From Symbiodinium natans (lineage: Eukaryota; Sar; Dinophyceae; Suessiales; Symbiodiniaceae), in assembly GCA_905221605.1 (NCBI GenBank), contig CAJNDS010000362.1, forward strand, positions 1-64,000: a DNA stretch of 64,000 nt, read 5' to 3'. The translations under genes were made by a program, and so were the position numbers. Positions 19,129 through 31,808 of this stretch are shown here, in pieces (within the stretch, counting starts at the first letter, position 1; the number at the start of each line of letters is the position of its first letter). The notes beneath the pieces are model-generated. The model was not told where the DNA came from and searched no databases. It worked only from the letters and a program-made list of their open reading frames with translations.

Positions 19129-20870
19129 TGTCTCTGTGTGTCTGTCTCTGTGTGTCTGTCTCTGTGTGTCTGTCTCTGTGTGTCTGTCTCTGTGTGTCTG
19201 TCTCTGTGTGTCTGTCTCTGTGTGTCTCTCTCTGTGTGTCTCTCTCTGTGTGTCTCTCTCTGTGTGTCTCTCTCTGTGTGTCTCTCTCTGTGTGTCTCTC
19301 TCTGTGTGTCTCTCTCTGTGTGTCTCTCTCTGTGTGTCTCTCTCTGTGTGTCTCTCTCTGTGTGTCTCTCTCTGTGTGTCTCTCTCTGTGTCTCTCTCTG
19401 TGTCTCTCTCTGTGTCTCTCTCTGTGTCTCTCTCTCTGTGTCTCTCTCCCTGTCTCTCTCTCTGTGTGTCTCTCTCTGTGTGTCTCTCTCTGTGTGTCTC
19501 TCTCTGTGTGTCTCTCTCTGTGTGTGTGTCTCTCTGTGTGTGTCTCTCTGTGTGTGTCTCTCTGTGTGTCTCTCTGTGTGTCTCTCTGTGTGTCTCTCTG
19601 TGTGTCTCTCTCTGTGTCTCTCTGTGTCTCTCTCTGTGTCTCTCTGTGTCTCTCTGTGTCTCTCTGTGTCTCTGTGTGTCTCTGTGCCTGTGTGTGTGCG
19701 TGCGTGCGTGCGTGCGTGCGNNNNNNNNNNNNNNNNNNNNNNNNNNNNNNNNNNNNNNNNNNNNNNNNNNNNNNNNNNNNNNNNNNNNNNNNNNNNNNNN
19801 NNNNNNNNNNNNNNNNNNNNGTCTCTGCGTCTCTGCGTCTCTGCGTCTCTGCGTCTCTGCGTCTCTGCGTCTCTGCGTCTCTGTGTCTCTGTGTCTCTGT
19901 GTCTCTGTGTCTCTGTGTCTCTGTGTCTCTGTGTCTCTGTGTCTCTGTGTCTCTGGGTCTCTGTGTCTCTGTGTCTCTGTGTCTCTGTGTCTCTGTGTCG
20001 CTGTGTCTCTGTGTCTCTGTGTCTCTGTGTCTCTGTGTCTCTGTGTCTCTGTGTCTCTGTGTGTCTGTGTGTCTGTGTGTCTGTGTGTGTCTGTGTGTGT
20101 CTGTGTGTGTCTCTGTGTCTCTGTGTCTCTGTGTATCTGTGTCTCTGTGTCTCTGTGTCTCTGTGTCTCTGTGTCTCTGTGTCTCTGTGTCTCTGTGTCT
20201 CTGTGTCTCTGTGTCTCTGTGTGTCTCTGTGTCTCTGTCTGTCTCTGTCTGTCTCTGTCTGTCTCTGCCTGTCTCTGTCTGTCTCTGCCTGTCTCTGTCT
20301 GTCTCTCTGTCTCTGTGTCTCTGTCTGTCTCTGTGTCTCTGTGTCTCTGTGTCTCTGTCTGTCTCTGTGTGTCTCTGTCTGTCTCTGTCTGTCTCTGTGT
20401 CTCTGTCTGTCTCTGTGTCTCTGTCTGTCTCTGTGTCTCTGTCTGTCTCTGTGTGTCTGTCTGTCTCTGTCTGTGTCTGTGTGTCTCTCTGTGTGTCTCT
20501 CTGTGTGTCTCTCTGTGTGTCTCTCTGTGTGTCTGTCTCTCTGTGTGTCTCTCTGTGTGTCTCTCTGTGTGTCTCTCTGTGTGTCTCTCTGTGTGTCTCT
20601 CTGTGTGTCTCTCTGTGTGTCTCTCTGTGTGTCTCTCTGTGTGTCTCTCTGTGTGTCTCTCTCTGTGTCTCTCTCTCTGTGTCTCTCTCTCTGTGTCTCT
20701 CTCTCTGTGTCTCTGTGTCTGTGTCTCTGTGTCTGTGTCTGTGTGTCTGTGTGTCTGTGTCTGTGTCTGTGTCTGTGTCTGTGTCTGTGTCTGTGTCTGT
20801 GTCTGTGTCTGTGTCTGTGTCTGTGTCTGTGTCTCTGTCTGTGTGTGTGTGTGTGTGTTCGTGTGTGGTT
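17969..20870. repeat. 2.9-kb GT/CT simple-sequence tract
   Basis: The plus strand is almost only G, T and C. It moves from GT runs through TCTCTCTGTGTG-type units, then GTCTCTGT and CTGTCTGT variants, to a GTGTCT hexamer run near 20740-20830. A GC-rich patch lies at about 18260-18400. All frames stay open for about 1000 codons on both strands, which is a composition effect and not coding. Confidence 0.97.
19721..19820. other. assembly gap (100 N)
   Basis: Exactly 100 N, probably a gap of unknown true length. The left flank ends in a GTGC repeat and the right flank starts with GTCTCTGC, so the repeat type changes across the gap. Confidence 0.99.
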
Positions 20871-22557
20871 GGTGTGGGTGTGGAGCGGAGGGGTCTGTGG
20901 CTGGAGAGCGTGGAGGCTGGAGGCTGGGGGCGGGGGGGGACAGGGATGGTATCAAACGGCACACGCGATCGGCGACAACCGCGCATCGATCGAAGCGAGC
21001 TATTACAACCATGACTAAGTAACCCTAAACCCTGAAACCTAAACTCTAAATATCCCCAAATCCGAGCTGCAAGCCGTTGTCGCCCGGCCGCCAGTCCAGG
21101 CACTTGTCGTCCTTGCGGGATTTCAGGATCTGGCCGTCGAAATACCTGTGCGACTTTGGGAGAGAGCTCTGTCTCGGGGATTTTGGTGTCTATTGGGAGG
21201 GTCTAGGCGGGTTCGATTTCATCGTCATTTGGAGAGTTCGTCTTGAGCATCTGAATTTTCACAGGCATGCGCAGCATGCAGGCCCCCGTTTCCATTCCCA
21301 TCCAGGATGAAAAGTCCAAAAGTTGACTACCACCCGTCGGGACCAGCGCGCCTCTGCAAGAAAAAGCCCGGATGCTAGCGCGGGAATGCAAAGAGGACGT
21401 CTCCATAACACCACGACTCTCACTGCGCTGAATGCCCCTCATCACCACTGCCCCTTTCTAGGTGGCGCACCACTTCTGGTTAAGGCCGCTGTGGCATGTA
21501 CCCATGTAGACACTGCCGTCATAGGAATAGTCGAGGCACCTTGCTGGGACGCGCTGGGACATTTTGGGAGTCACATGTGACTTTGTGCTCGGGGGCATCC
21601 GCAATCGTCCACCACGATATATTCTCGCAGGGTTCTGCCATTAACGATGGGTAATTCAGACTTTGGTGGCCTATGCGCGTCAACAGCGCCAATTACGAGA
21701 GGGATATCGTTGCATTGATGCAAGGTATAGCATATGCAGCTCCCGAAAATGCCGACTTGACCATCTTGCAATATTCAGCGCATGGTTTGTGTGTTCTGCG
21801 CCCCGGCACACCACCAGGTTTGGCGAAACAAGCAGTTCTACTGTGACACTGCCTGTTCCCCATGTAATCTGGATCAAGTCAAGGGGCGTGGTTCCCCAGT
21901 TGTAGCTTGTGGGCTACGAGGGACAACGTACTTGCCGGACTTTGACTTCTAGTTGCTAAACCCTGGGGCCACCCAAACTTTTCGGAAAACTATGTGGCAA
22001 AAGGCAAGACCGTCGATGTCAACCGAGGGGCAGGTCGCCGCTATCAATCTTGAGTGCCTCCCCATCGAAGTACCACCTGAAGGAATCTCAAAGGCTTGAC
22101 TGTAGGGTTCCGAGAGCTTCTGACGTGAGATTTGGGGCCCAGGTTTCTCGGGCTAGGCTTTCCTGCCCGAAACCACGGACCTGACACTTTGGGGCGCACC
22201 GCTCCTCTCGCCAGCCCCAAGTTCTGAGAGCCAAGTCTACACTGCCAGGGGCCTATCCCGTACCCTGAGGATTACGATTACGATTCATCGAATGATACCC
22301 CGGACTGCCTTTACAACCCAAGAACCACGACTTCATGATTCGTCGAAGACGACGACAGCTACAAGTAAGAAAGCTCGGGGACGGACAGACTGCAATTCCC
22401 TGACAAAGGCAAGCTGCTGAACGGTTGTTTTCGTGACAACCTACTGCTACGCTTGAAGACTTAGCAAGTTCTGAAGGCCCAAACCCCTAAACTCCACGCC
22501 GAACTCTGCCTCTGCCAGGCGAGCCCATGGCAAGTACCCAAGTACCTCAGGGCTTGG
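20871..22557. other. no recognisable gene; telomere-type remnant
   Basis: CCCTAAACCCTGAAACC at about 21022-21038 is a short degenerate telomere-type remnant. Otherwise short overlapping frames. Confidence 0.6.
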
Positions 22558-23283
22558 ATGGGAGATGCAAGGCTGCCGCATTCAGGTTCAGCGCATCGTG
22601 TGCTTAAGGTTGGTGCTGAAGGTTTGGGGGGAGTCTGCTCAGGTGTTCGAACGCAGGGGGTCAGGGGAGAGGGCCTGGGTTTAGGACTTCATTTCGTCCT
22701 TGTGTTTGGGCTCGCAAAGTTTAGGAGCCACCTGTCCATTCACCCGCCAACACGGGCATCACCTCGAACTCTGCTGCCAAAGAACATTCCATTAAAAGAA
22801 CGTTCCATTACATTCAAGTGTTCCTCGGAGGGGCCTGAGCACCTCGTTGTGTCAGCCCTCTACGATGCCCCCTGGGTCCAGCGAGTGACTGCATCCAAGG
22901 ACTCCGACTGGAAACCCCAAGCCGACCCCAAATCTCAAGCCGAGGCACACAACACCCCCGAAGTCTACACACTTGCCGTTGCTGCCGATGAGGAGTTTGC
23001 CCTTCACAGGTGCCTTGTTTCGACGGCAGGATGCGGAGGGCAGTCTTTGAAACTTGTATCGAGGGTTCCTACAGCGGGGCCCGGAATTCGGGACCATCTC
23101 CATGCTAGCATGTTTCCAAAGGCCCGAAGATGGCCTCCCCAGGCCACACCTGTCAAGGGCATTCCGGCACCCGGACAGAAGTCTTCCCTCATCAGGGAGT
23201 CTTGTAAGCTGCTTGCATTCATCCTCTTCATAATATCACATCACCAGTGGGGCCTTTACAACTACTGGAATATGCACAGATAG
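22558..23283 (+). other. 241-codon open frame of uncertain coding status
   Basis: Open from ATG to TAG with no recognised domain. There is a hydrophobic stretch near the C-terminus (LLAFILFII). It could be an exon or chance: in this much non-coding sequence one frame of this size is not surprising. Overlapping frames on the other strand argue against strong coding bias. Confidence 0.15.
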
Positions 23284-23636
23284 TTGAGGGTCGGACTTGC
23301 TGCCAAGCTGCGTACTCACACTGTCCACAGGTATTAACTCCAAGACCGCCCAGCATCAGCTTGTGATCGCACTGCTCAATCAGGTCCTCCATGAGTGAGA
23401 CTGCCGACTCATTCTATACACAGTTGACATGGTGGAAGCGCTTTCTCCTAGCCCTGGCTGGATTACTTGTTGCTGGTTGCGCTTTCCACTGCAAATTGGC
23501 CAGTCTCAGGGCCAAAGCCACGCAAAAAACACATACAAAAAACCATCGAGTTGTGTTTTTCACAGCCGTGGCTGGTGGCGGCCTCCCTGCCAAGGCAGTA
23601 TAGTAGTGAAGTAGCAGCAGCATGTACCACGCCTCC

Positions 23637-23710
23637 GCCTGCTCCTCCTCCTCCTCCTCGTCCTCCTCCTCCTCCCCCTCCTCCTCCTCCTCCTCCTGCT
23701 GCTCCTGCTG

Positions 23711-23793
<83 letters not shown>

Positions 23794-23805
23794 GCTGCCG
23801 CCGCC

Positions 23806-23895
<90 letters not shown>

Positions 23896-23930
23896 ACTGC
23901 TACTGCTACTGCTACTGCTACTGCTACAAC
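23637..23930. repeat. compound CCT / CTG / CTCCTG / CTACTG tract
   Basis: Triplet CTC runs lead into about 30 CTG-type triplets, then hexamer CTCCTG copies, then CTACTG hexamers. The poly-Ala, Cys, Ser and Arg frames through it are artefacts. Confidence 0.95.
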
Positions 23931-26900
23931 TACTGGCACGTGTTTGCAGCTGCGAACTTGATTCTACGTGGGTCATATGCCCCCTTGCCCATTCCAATAG
24001 AGTGACAGTCCTGATAGAGACAGCTGTACGTGTCGTCTCCGGCACCCAGGAAAGAGCGGCGCTTGGTGACTTTCCAGCATCTGACAGCTGCGACAACGTG
24101 GTGAGTTAGTAGCTTGACTTGCAAGCTAGGCCTACTCCCCTTGCTCCTACTACAACTGTGACTAAATGCCTGAGCAGCTTAAGCATCCCCAAGTGCCGAC
24201 ATCAACCGTGCAAAGGAGCACACTTCGGCTTGGGACGGCTTGGGATGCGCGAAGCAACTAGAGAGCCCGCTAACATTGCCAAACCGCCGTGCGCCTCGTG
24301 CTCCAGTCATTACGCCCTTCCCATCCCTAAAGTGGCACCGCTCGGTGCAGAAAGCACAAACACATCGTTGAACATTCACCAAGACAACATCCTGCGAAAC
24401 TTCGTGTGCCTAGCAATTACATTACATGGCAGATGCGTGCCACTGTGTTCGCTGTGTCGATATGAACGTCCACGCCCGCAACACCCCCCTCCAGTGCTAC
24501 TTCCCCCCTTTCCCCTTGCCTCGTGTGCCCCTCCTATAAATTGCTTCCAAACCTGCTATCCCCTCTCAAAGCTCTCAATTCTTTCAACCGCAAACCATCG
24601 CGTCCCAGGAGCAGGCTCGGATCGGAAATCTTGCATGCCCGCCGGAAGACCCTGAAATATGCTTGAAAGGGAAGGCGTGTGGAGACTCTTCGAGAACCTC
24701 CCACCACATCCAGAAACTCGATCTAGCACACCGAAAACTCACACCTTGATAGTGGCATCCTTACAAGTACTGCCATTTCAGTTCTCACAGCACACAACGA
24801 AAACTGGGCAAAACTACAATCCCACCGAGGCCTCGGGCCGTAGGTGTGTGGGGAGCCTCAAAGGAAGTACCCTTGAGACCTTTCCCAACCTGACAGAAAC
24901 CGCCCCCCCTTCATTTGGTACCTTTTTTGCTCGGAATGGGTACCCGCAAGCGGACGGTGCATCAGGGCATTTGTAACCCACCCACCCCCCCCCGGGGCCC
25001 CCACATTTTCGCTTGGGGCCGTTGCTTCGCTGCTGGGCACAGGCCCCGGCCGAGGCGGGTCGCGTAGCGCTAGAACGAATTGGCACAACTCCGTTCGGGA
25101 GACCCGCGCAGCACTGCACAAGTTCTCCCTTCGCGCTACAAGAACGCAGATGCGTCCATCAACTCCAGGAAAACAACCAGACAACGTTGCCACGCGGCAT
25201 CCCGGACAGCACGCCCACAACACCAACCTCACGCACCTGAGCGGCGGCTCCCTGCTTAGGGGTCTAGTTGTGTTCAAGGCCAGTATATCGTTCCCGGAAA
25301 AGGCTGCAGGCACATGCATACAGCACCAAGTGCTTCCAGTTAGCACAAAGAGTCTCCGGCGTCATTCTCACACAAAGCACGTTTTCAGCGCCTCACAAAG
25401 CCGGTACATCTTGCAACCCCACTGGGCTGCCGTGCCAGTTCCGTGCACTTGCTGTAGATCCGGCACTGCTTGGAGGACGCGACAGTGCCTCCCAGCACTT
25501 CTGAACTTGGTTTAAAAACATAGGGTGTTTCAAGACAACGAAAACCAAGGGTCTGAGTGACGGACCTGTCAGGTCTTGGATAGCTTCGGCCAGTACTGAC
25601 CCACCCTACTTCTGGCGGCCCAGAACACGCAACGACGAGCCTTCCCAGAAGAAGGGGCAGTCCGTCTCGATGCATCTCGACTTGCAAAAGCCATCATCGA
25701 AGCCGCTTTCCGGATCCTCCATGATGACTTCGGTAAGGTACCTGAAAGATTGTGCCAACTGGCCTGTCCCTTTGACTTTCAACCATGGAAACACTACAGT
25801 CACTACAGAACTACGAGCTTCTTCAAATTACACCCAAGACATACCGTTCACAAGCTTGGTTATTGAAGATTGGAAGTACCAACACGCTACCCATACTGGT
25901 CGGAGGAGGCACGGTAACAAAAGGACTGCAACTCAGCAACAGACCGTAGGAAGCCAGATGGAAAAGAATGCCCAAACGAAGGCCCACGGGGTGGAGCTTC
26001 TCGAAAATAGGAGTCTGCTCAAATGCGAAAAAATGCTGTGGGCGGAAGAACGCTGCAAAAAAGCGAGCGCAACGACAGGAAAGCCAAACCTCCCGCAAGT
26101 GATCGCACGAGGCCCTCAAGGTTCCTCTCGGACTCGTATGGTTGTGGGCATGTGTGAGAATCCATTTCCTCATTCTCCACAGGAACACAACACTGCTTAG
26201 CCAGGATGCTCCTGTGGACAGACAAACTGGCCGTCCACCTCTGCTGGATCAGTGTTCCGGGAGTTTCGGGTTCAGGGTTTGGAGATGTTGGCTTAGCAAG
26301 CTTGAGGTTTCGGCATAGTCGACATCAAGCTCTTGCTCCATGACCAGAGCCGAAAGTCGTCTGGGTCGACTGAAAAACTTTATACCACCATTGCCATGAG
26401 CAAGAACTCGGACAACCAAGGAGAGAGTCCCTCAGTGAACTGCTGTAAAAGCACAATGGCGGGAAGGACGAAAGGACGATGGTAGTGACTGGTAGTGCTT
26501 TAACAACTCCAATTACACACCAAGGAAGGCTGAGTCCGTCACAATGGGCTGTGGACCAGGCATGAACTCGTTGTTGCTGCCAGCAGGAATATCTGACAGG
26601 ACCTCACCTCAAGTACAGGCCAGTAGTGAAAGCTAGGCGTTCATAGGAAGGCCAAGAGTTGATTGCCTGCAGGACGGGATTGTGGTTTCAAGACGTCCAG
26701 ACTTCTCCATCCACTGGCTGAAGATCTGGATGCTCTAGGCACCAGCTAAAACCTACTGAACGGTTGCATCCAGATGTCCGCACGCAAGTGTTTGGTTTCT
26801 TCATCATGCCATATGCCTTTGAACCTTGTTGATACCGCTGACTTGAGTTTCCCAGGATCTCCACTACACATAGTTTCCAGGGCCCAACCATAACTTTGTG

Positions 26901-29245
26901 ACAGTTCCTTCACGACCCTCAGGTACCGGGCCCAGCGCTGGCGATTCAGATGTTGGGGGGTTAGAGTTGACAGTATAGGTTTTTGGTTTGGTGTAGATCT
27001 ATGTCAAAATGACGGCCGCTTGTATGTGTTCTCGCGATCCTGGACCTGATACACTTTTCCACAGGAACACGAGCGGCACCCAGCGCCTAGGTTCTCTCTA
27101 ATGAACTGTTGGGTCATTCTATCCAGCCTCAACAACCCGTTTTGAAAATCATGGTCTAGCCCTTGCAACAGAATGATTCGCCCATCTCACCAGGAGGCCA
27201 CTCACAGGTGGCAGCGGGCCCCAATTCTCAGGCACCTGGGGTGCTGGGAAAACTCTCCCCCTTTCTGCAGGCAATTGGCCTTCCCTTTTTCAATTTTTTG
27301 CTTATTTGTTGAAGGGTTTCGCCATTTAGCACGGCTCTTCTACTAAGGAGAAGCTGATGTTGAGGACCAACTGGCTAAAAGCTCACAGTTGTGATTTTAG
27401 CAGGAATGCCCTCAGATCAGTCGCCTATTTGAAGCACTTCTGAGTTTCTGCAGGGACGTGAATGCAAGAAGCTGCTACGCTGCTACGCCATTTCAGCATC
27501 TCGAGCTTTGATGGAGGCCCTTTAACTTGCCCTCTGCGGTCTCTGCGAGGCTCCAACCCCGAGGGCAATTCACTGAACATGCTGCCACAACTGCTGCAAA
27601 TACAAAGAGCTCTCTAACAAGTTTGGGCAATCCACAAGCTTCAGCCAGCAGCGCGAGTTGCACAAGACTACCTCTAACCAGAGTTGCTGGGACTGCTCAT
27701 CAAAGTGATGCCGAAAACAGGCCCTACTTCTGCTTCCAATTCCTGCAGAGGAACACATTCACACGGATGAAGCCAGTGGTCGTCCACCACATCCGACGCC
27801 GGGTCGTCCAGCACCTCGCCCGTGCAAAGTTTGGTCTGGGACCAACCTTGTGGAACACCACCTGCTGCACTGAAACCTTTCAACTTTGAGCAGAGCACCA
27901 CAATACCTGCTACGCAATTGCTTCAACTACATGACACTACATGAATCTGCGTCCATAAAGTGCTGAACAATGTTTCTTCGCCTATCACGCACTAAGTTCG
28001 GCAGCTCCGCATGGAGCCTGGGCTCAAATCGTGCCTCCCACGCTCCAAAAGCCGAAACCAAACCCTGAGCGCCAGACCTCGCTGCTCAAGCGATTCACAA
28101 CTTGCCCTGCAACGCACCACCTCTCTATATCAACTCCTACGCCTTACGCGCCCGGAATGCAGTCGCGAGCACGATCTCGATTGCGACGCTTTGCGCGGAG
28201 CGTGCGCACAGACTGCGGTGCGATCCAAGACCCTGAAAGCATCGAGAGTTCTGCACTTGACACCGCAAAAGGGCAGTGCAATGACAACGTGGTGCGCGAA
28301 ACAGAGGCGCGAGAGCATCACATGGCCACGGCAACACCGGAGAGGATCGTCGTTTTCGCTGAACAGCGCGCGTAAACACAGCAACGACTCTCTCAGTTGA
28401 ATCCGAAGCAAGCAAGCCTCAGGTGACCAAACTCTTACCTCTTACAGCAGTTTTTGATCGCACCCTTCTCTACCCATCGCAAACCCCAGAACTTCATCAA
28501 CTGCAGATGGCAAGATGAGAAGAGAAAGCAAGGGCTTGAAACTTACACTGACCACATTGTCCTGATGCCCTCGCGGCACCAACGGCTCTACGCTTGACTC
28601 TTTGGCATCCTCATCATCATCCTCCTCCACCGCTGTGACATTGGGCCTGGGTGTGTTGCAGCTGCACTTCCGGTGCAAGTTTTCGGTGCCCGGGTTTGTA
28701 GTCAGCGATGTGGTACGTAGGTTTCCCGAACAAATTAGCCCTGTTCATTGGGAATATATTTAGAAGCCCACAACAGGACAGCCGACCAATGCAACATATA
28801 CATCAGAAGCGTCAAGTTCATCCAAGCTCGCAACATCACTACATCACGACGGCCGACATTTGCAGACGGCCGGCCGGCGGGCCCTTGCAAAGTTGTTCTA
28901 CGCATCGATTACATGTCCTGGGGTTCGTTGCATGCCTAAAGTGTCCCGGACTGGAACATCCAAACAACAAGGTCAAGCCAGGAACCCAAGAACAATCCGC
29001 ATGACAACAGTGCCGGAGTATGCCGGAGTGAAACCCCCACTTTAACATCCATTCCGTATGCCGTATGCACATTTTATAGACAGTATAATCAGTATAAGAA
29101 GGTAGTAAGGCGACGCAGGGTAGCTTGAAGAGAAAAACCTCATGTTATGGCGTGTCTGTCGGAAGAGTATCGACAGAGACTGCGCGTTGGCTTTGGTTGT
29201 ACACGGTCAGAACATGTCAGAACTCATCATCTTGGATCCCCGTAC
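23931..29245. other. no recognisable gene over about 5.3 kb
   Basis: The longest plus-strand frames are 24119-24655 (178 codons) and 25670-26200 (176 codons). Neither translation has a motif I recognise. No repeats longer than a few units are seen. Confidence 0.6.
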
Positions 29246-30822
29246 GCACCGCAGTCCGCTCTCGCGCCCCTCCGGCTCTGTCCTCCCCGTACTACATTTG
29301 TACTACAAGCCAACGAAAACCCCTCAGCTTCCCGCCCGCTGTACGCGCCGTCGTACGCTCTCGCGCCCCTCCGGCTCTGTCCTCCCAGTTCTACATTTGT
29401 ACTACAACTCAAACGAAAATCCCTCAGCTTCCCGCGCCGCCTTACGCGCCGTCGTACGCACCGCAGTCCGCTCTCGCGCCCCTCCGGCTGTGTCCTCCCA
29501 GTAGTACATTTGTACAACAAGCCAACGAAAACCCCTCAGCTTCCCGCGCCGTTCGCGCCGTCGTACGCTCTCGCGCCCCTCCGGCTCTGTCCTCCCAGTT
29601 CTACATTTGTACTACAACTTAACGAAAAACCCTCAGCTTCCCGCGCCGCCGTACGTGCCGTCGTACGCGCCGCAGTCCGCTCTGGCGCCCCTCCGGCTTT
29701 GTCCTCCCAGTACGTATACTTCATTTGTACTAGAAATCAACCAAAATCCCTCAGCTTCCCGCGACGCGTACGCGCCGCAGTCCGCTCTCGCGCCCTCCGG
29801 CTCTGTCCTCCCAGTACTTTTGTACTACAATTCAACGAAAATCCCTCAGCTTCCCGCGCCGCCGTACGCGCCGTCGTACGCGCGCAGTCCGCTCTCGCCG
29901 TACGCGCCGTCGTACGCGCCGCAGTCCGCTCTCGCGCCCCGCTCTGTCCTCCCAGTACTACTACTTGTACTACAATTCAACGAAAATCACTCAGCGTCCC
30001 GAGCCGCCGTACGCGCCGTCGCACATGCCGCAGTTCGCTCTCGTGCCCCTCCGGCTCTGTCTCTGTCTCCCAGCACTACATTGGTACTACAATTCAAGAA
30101 AAATCTCTCAGCGTCCCGCGCCGCCGCACGCGCCGTCGCACGTGCCGCAGTTCGCTCTCGCGCCCCTCCGGCTCTGTCCTCCCAGTACTACGTTTGTACT
30201 ACAATGCAACGAAAATCTCTCAGCGTCCCGCGCCGCCGTACGCGCCGTCGCACGTGCCGCAATCCGCTCTTGCGCCCCTCCGGCTCTGTCCTCCCAGTAC
30301 TATAATTCAACGTCACACGTGCCGCAGTCTGCTCTCGCGCCCCTCCGGCTGTGTCCTGCCAGTACTACATTTTTACGACAATTCAACGAAACTCCCTCAG
30401 CGTCCCGCGCCGCCCCACGCGCCATCGCACGTGCCGCAGTCCGCTCTCGCGCCCCTCCGGCTCTGTCCTCCCAGTACGTATATACTTCATTTGTACTAGA
30501 AATCAACCAAAATCCCTCAGCTTTCCGCGACGCCGTACGCGCCGCAGTCCGCTCTCGCGCCCCTCCGGCTCTGTCCTCCCAGAAAACTACATTTGTACTA
30601 CAAGTCAACGAAAATCCCTCAGCGTCCCGCGCCGTCGTACGCGCCGTCGCACTCGCGCCCCTCCGGCTCTGTCCTCCCAGTACTACATTTGTACTACAAT
30701 TCAACGAAAATCCCTCAGCGTCCCGCGCCGCGGTACGCGACGTCACACGTGCCGCAGTCTGCTCTCGCGCCCCTCCGGCTCTGTCCTCCCAGTACTACAT
30801 TTGCACTACAATTCAATGAAAA
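29246..30822 (+). repeat. satellite-like array, unit about 100 bp, about 15 copies
   Basis: Each unit contains CTCCGGCTCTGTCCTCCCAG, then a TACTACATTTGTACTACAA segment, then CAACGAAAATCCCTCAGC, then GTACGCGCC/CGTACG-rich sequence and CAGTCCGCTCTCGCGCCC. The CTCTGTCCTCCCAG core recurs about every 65-115 bp between about 29275 and 30790. Units differ by small indels and substitutions. It stays open in one frame for long stretches without being coding. A reverse-oriented relative lies at 52395-53000. Confidence 0.92.
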
Positions 30823-31275
30823 TCCCCGTTTCGTTTTCACCCGTTTCGTTTTCATCCTGCCCTTCTGATCACCACGCCATCCCCCTTTCGTTTTCATCCC
30901 CGTTTGTGTTTTCACCCGTTTCGTTTTCATCCGGCCCTTCTGATCCCCACGCCATCCCCCTTTCGTTTCCATCCCCGTTTCGTTTTCACCCCGCGGCTCT
31001 GATCACCCGTTTCGATCTCATCCCCACTGCGTTCATCCCCGCTTCGTTTTCATCCCGTTTCGCTTTCACCCTCCTGATCCCCACGCCACCCCCCTTTCGT
31101 TTTCATCCCCGTTTCGTTTTCATCCGGCCTTTCTGATCCCCACGCCATCCCCCTTTCGTTTCCATCCCCGTTGCGTTTTGACCCCGCGGCTCTGATCACC
31201 CGTTTCGATCTCATCCCCGCTGCGTTCATCCCCGCTGCGTTTTCATCCCCGTTTCGCTTTCCCCGCGCCGCCATT
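30823..31275 (+). repeat. CCCCGTTTCGTTTTCATC array with a ~190-bp higher-order period
   Basis: About a dozen short units of this type. A longer block (about 30920-31037) is repeated at about 31112-31230 with few differences, including GATCACCCGTTTCGATCTCA. It directly abuts the ~100-bp array. Confidence 0.9.
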
Positions 31276-31808
31276 CCCCGGTATCGCTCTCTCGCGTTTT
31301 GAACCTAAACGAGAACCCAACATCCGAGACGTTGTTGGGAAAAAGAGCTATGCTAACCCTAGGTACGTATGACTCCCACATGCGAGCAAGCTAAGAGCCC
31401 ATAGCCCTGCAGATCAACATCCCCTTCATCTAAGCGAATCTAAGCCCAACGCATCCCAACTCTAAATCCCCCCACCCTAAATGCCTCAACAGCCTATGTC
31501 AGGGCAGCCAAATGGCGCCACACATCCCGGTATGGCCAGGGTGGCCGTGGCGCCCTGCACGTCGAGCTGCGTCACCTGGCTCGGGTCCAGAACTGCCCGG
31601 ACCTGTATTGCTGCAGGTTAGAAGCTTCTCAGGCTGTGAAACCGAGACACAAGTACTGCCATGCCTGTTAGCCTTCGCTGACCCGAATTCATTGCGTCCG
31701 AAACTGAAAGTTCTCGGCACATGTGATGGACAAGGTTTGGAGCCGCGATCTCTGGTTCATGCAAATAAGATTTCTAGGTCTTCCGGTCTTCCAAGATGAG
31801 AGACAGAG
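31276..31808. other. no recognisable gene
   Basis: Mixed sequence with short frames only. Confidence 0.6.

Noticed and set aside
17792-21103. Open frames of about 1000 codons on both strands
   Set aside because: They are products of the GT/CT simple repeat, which has almost no stop codons, and they run through the N gap.
23463-24096. Poly-Ala, Cys, Ser and Arg frames
   Set aside because: Triplet and hexamer microsatellite read in different frames.
29147-30499. 450-codon frame rich in SALAPLRLCPP repeats
   Set aside because: It is the translation of the ~100-bp non-coding array; unit lengths vary and shift the frame between copies.
29246-30822. CRISPR-like spaced repeats
   Set aside because: Whole units are similar, with no unique spacers and variable lengths, and the context is eukaryotic.
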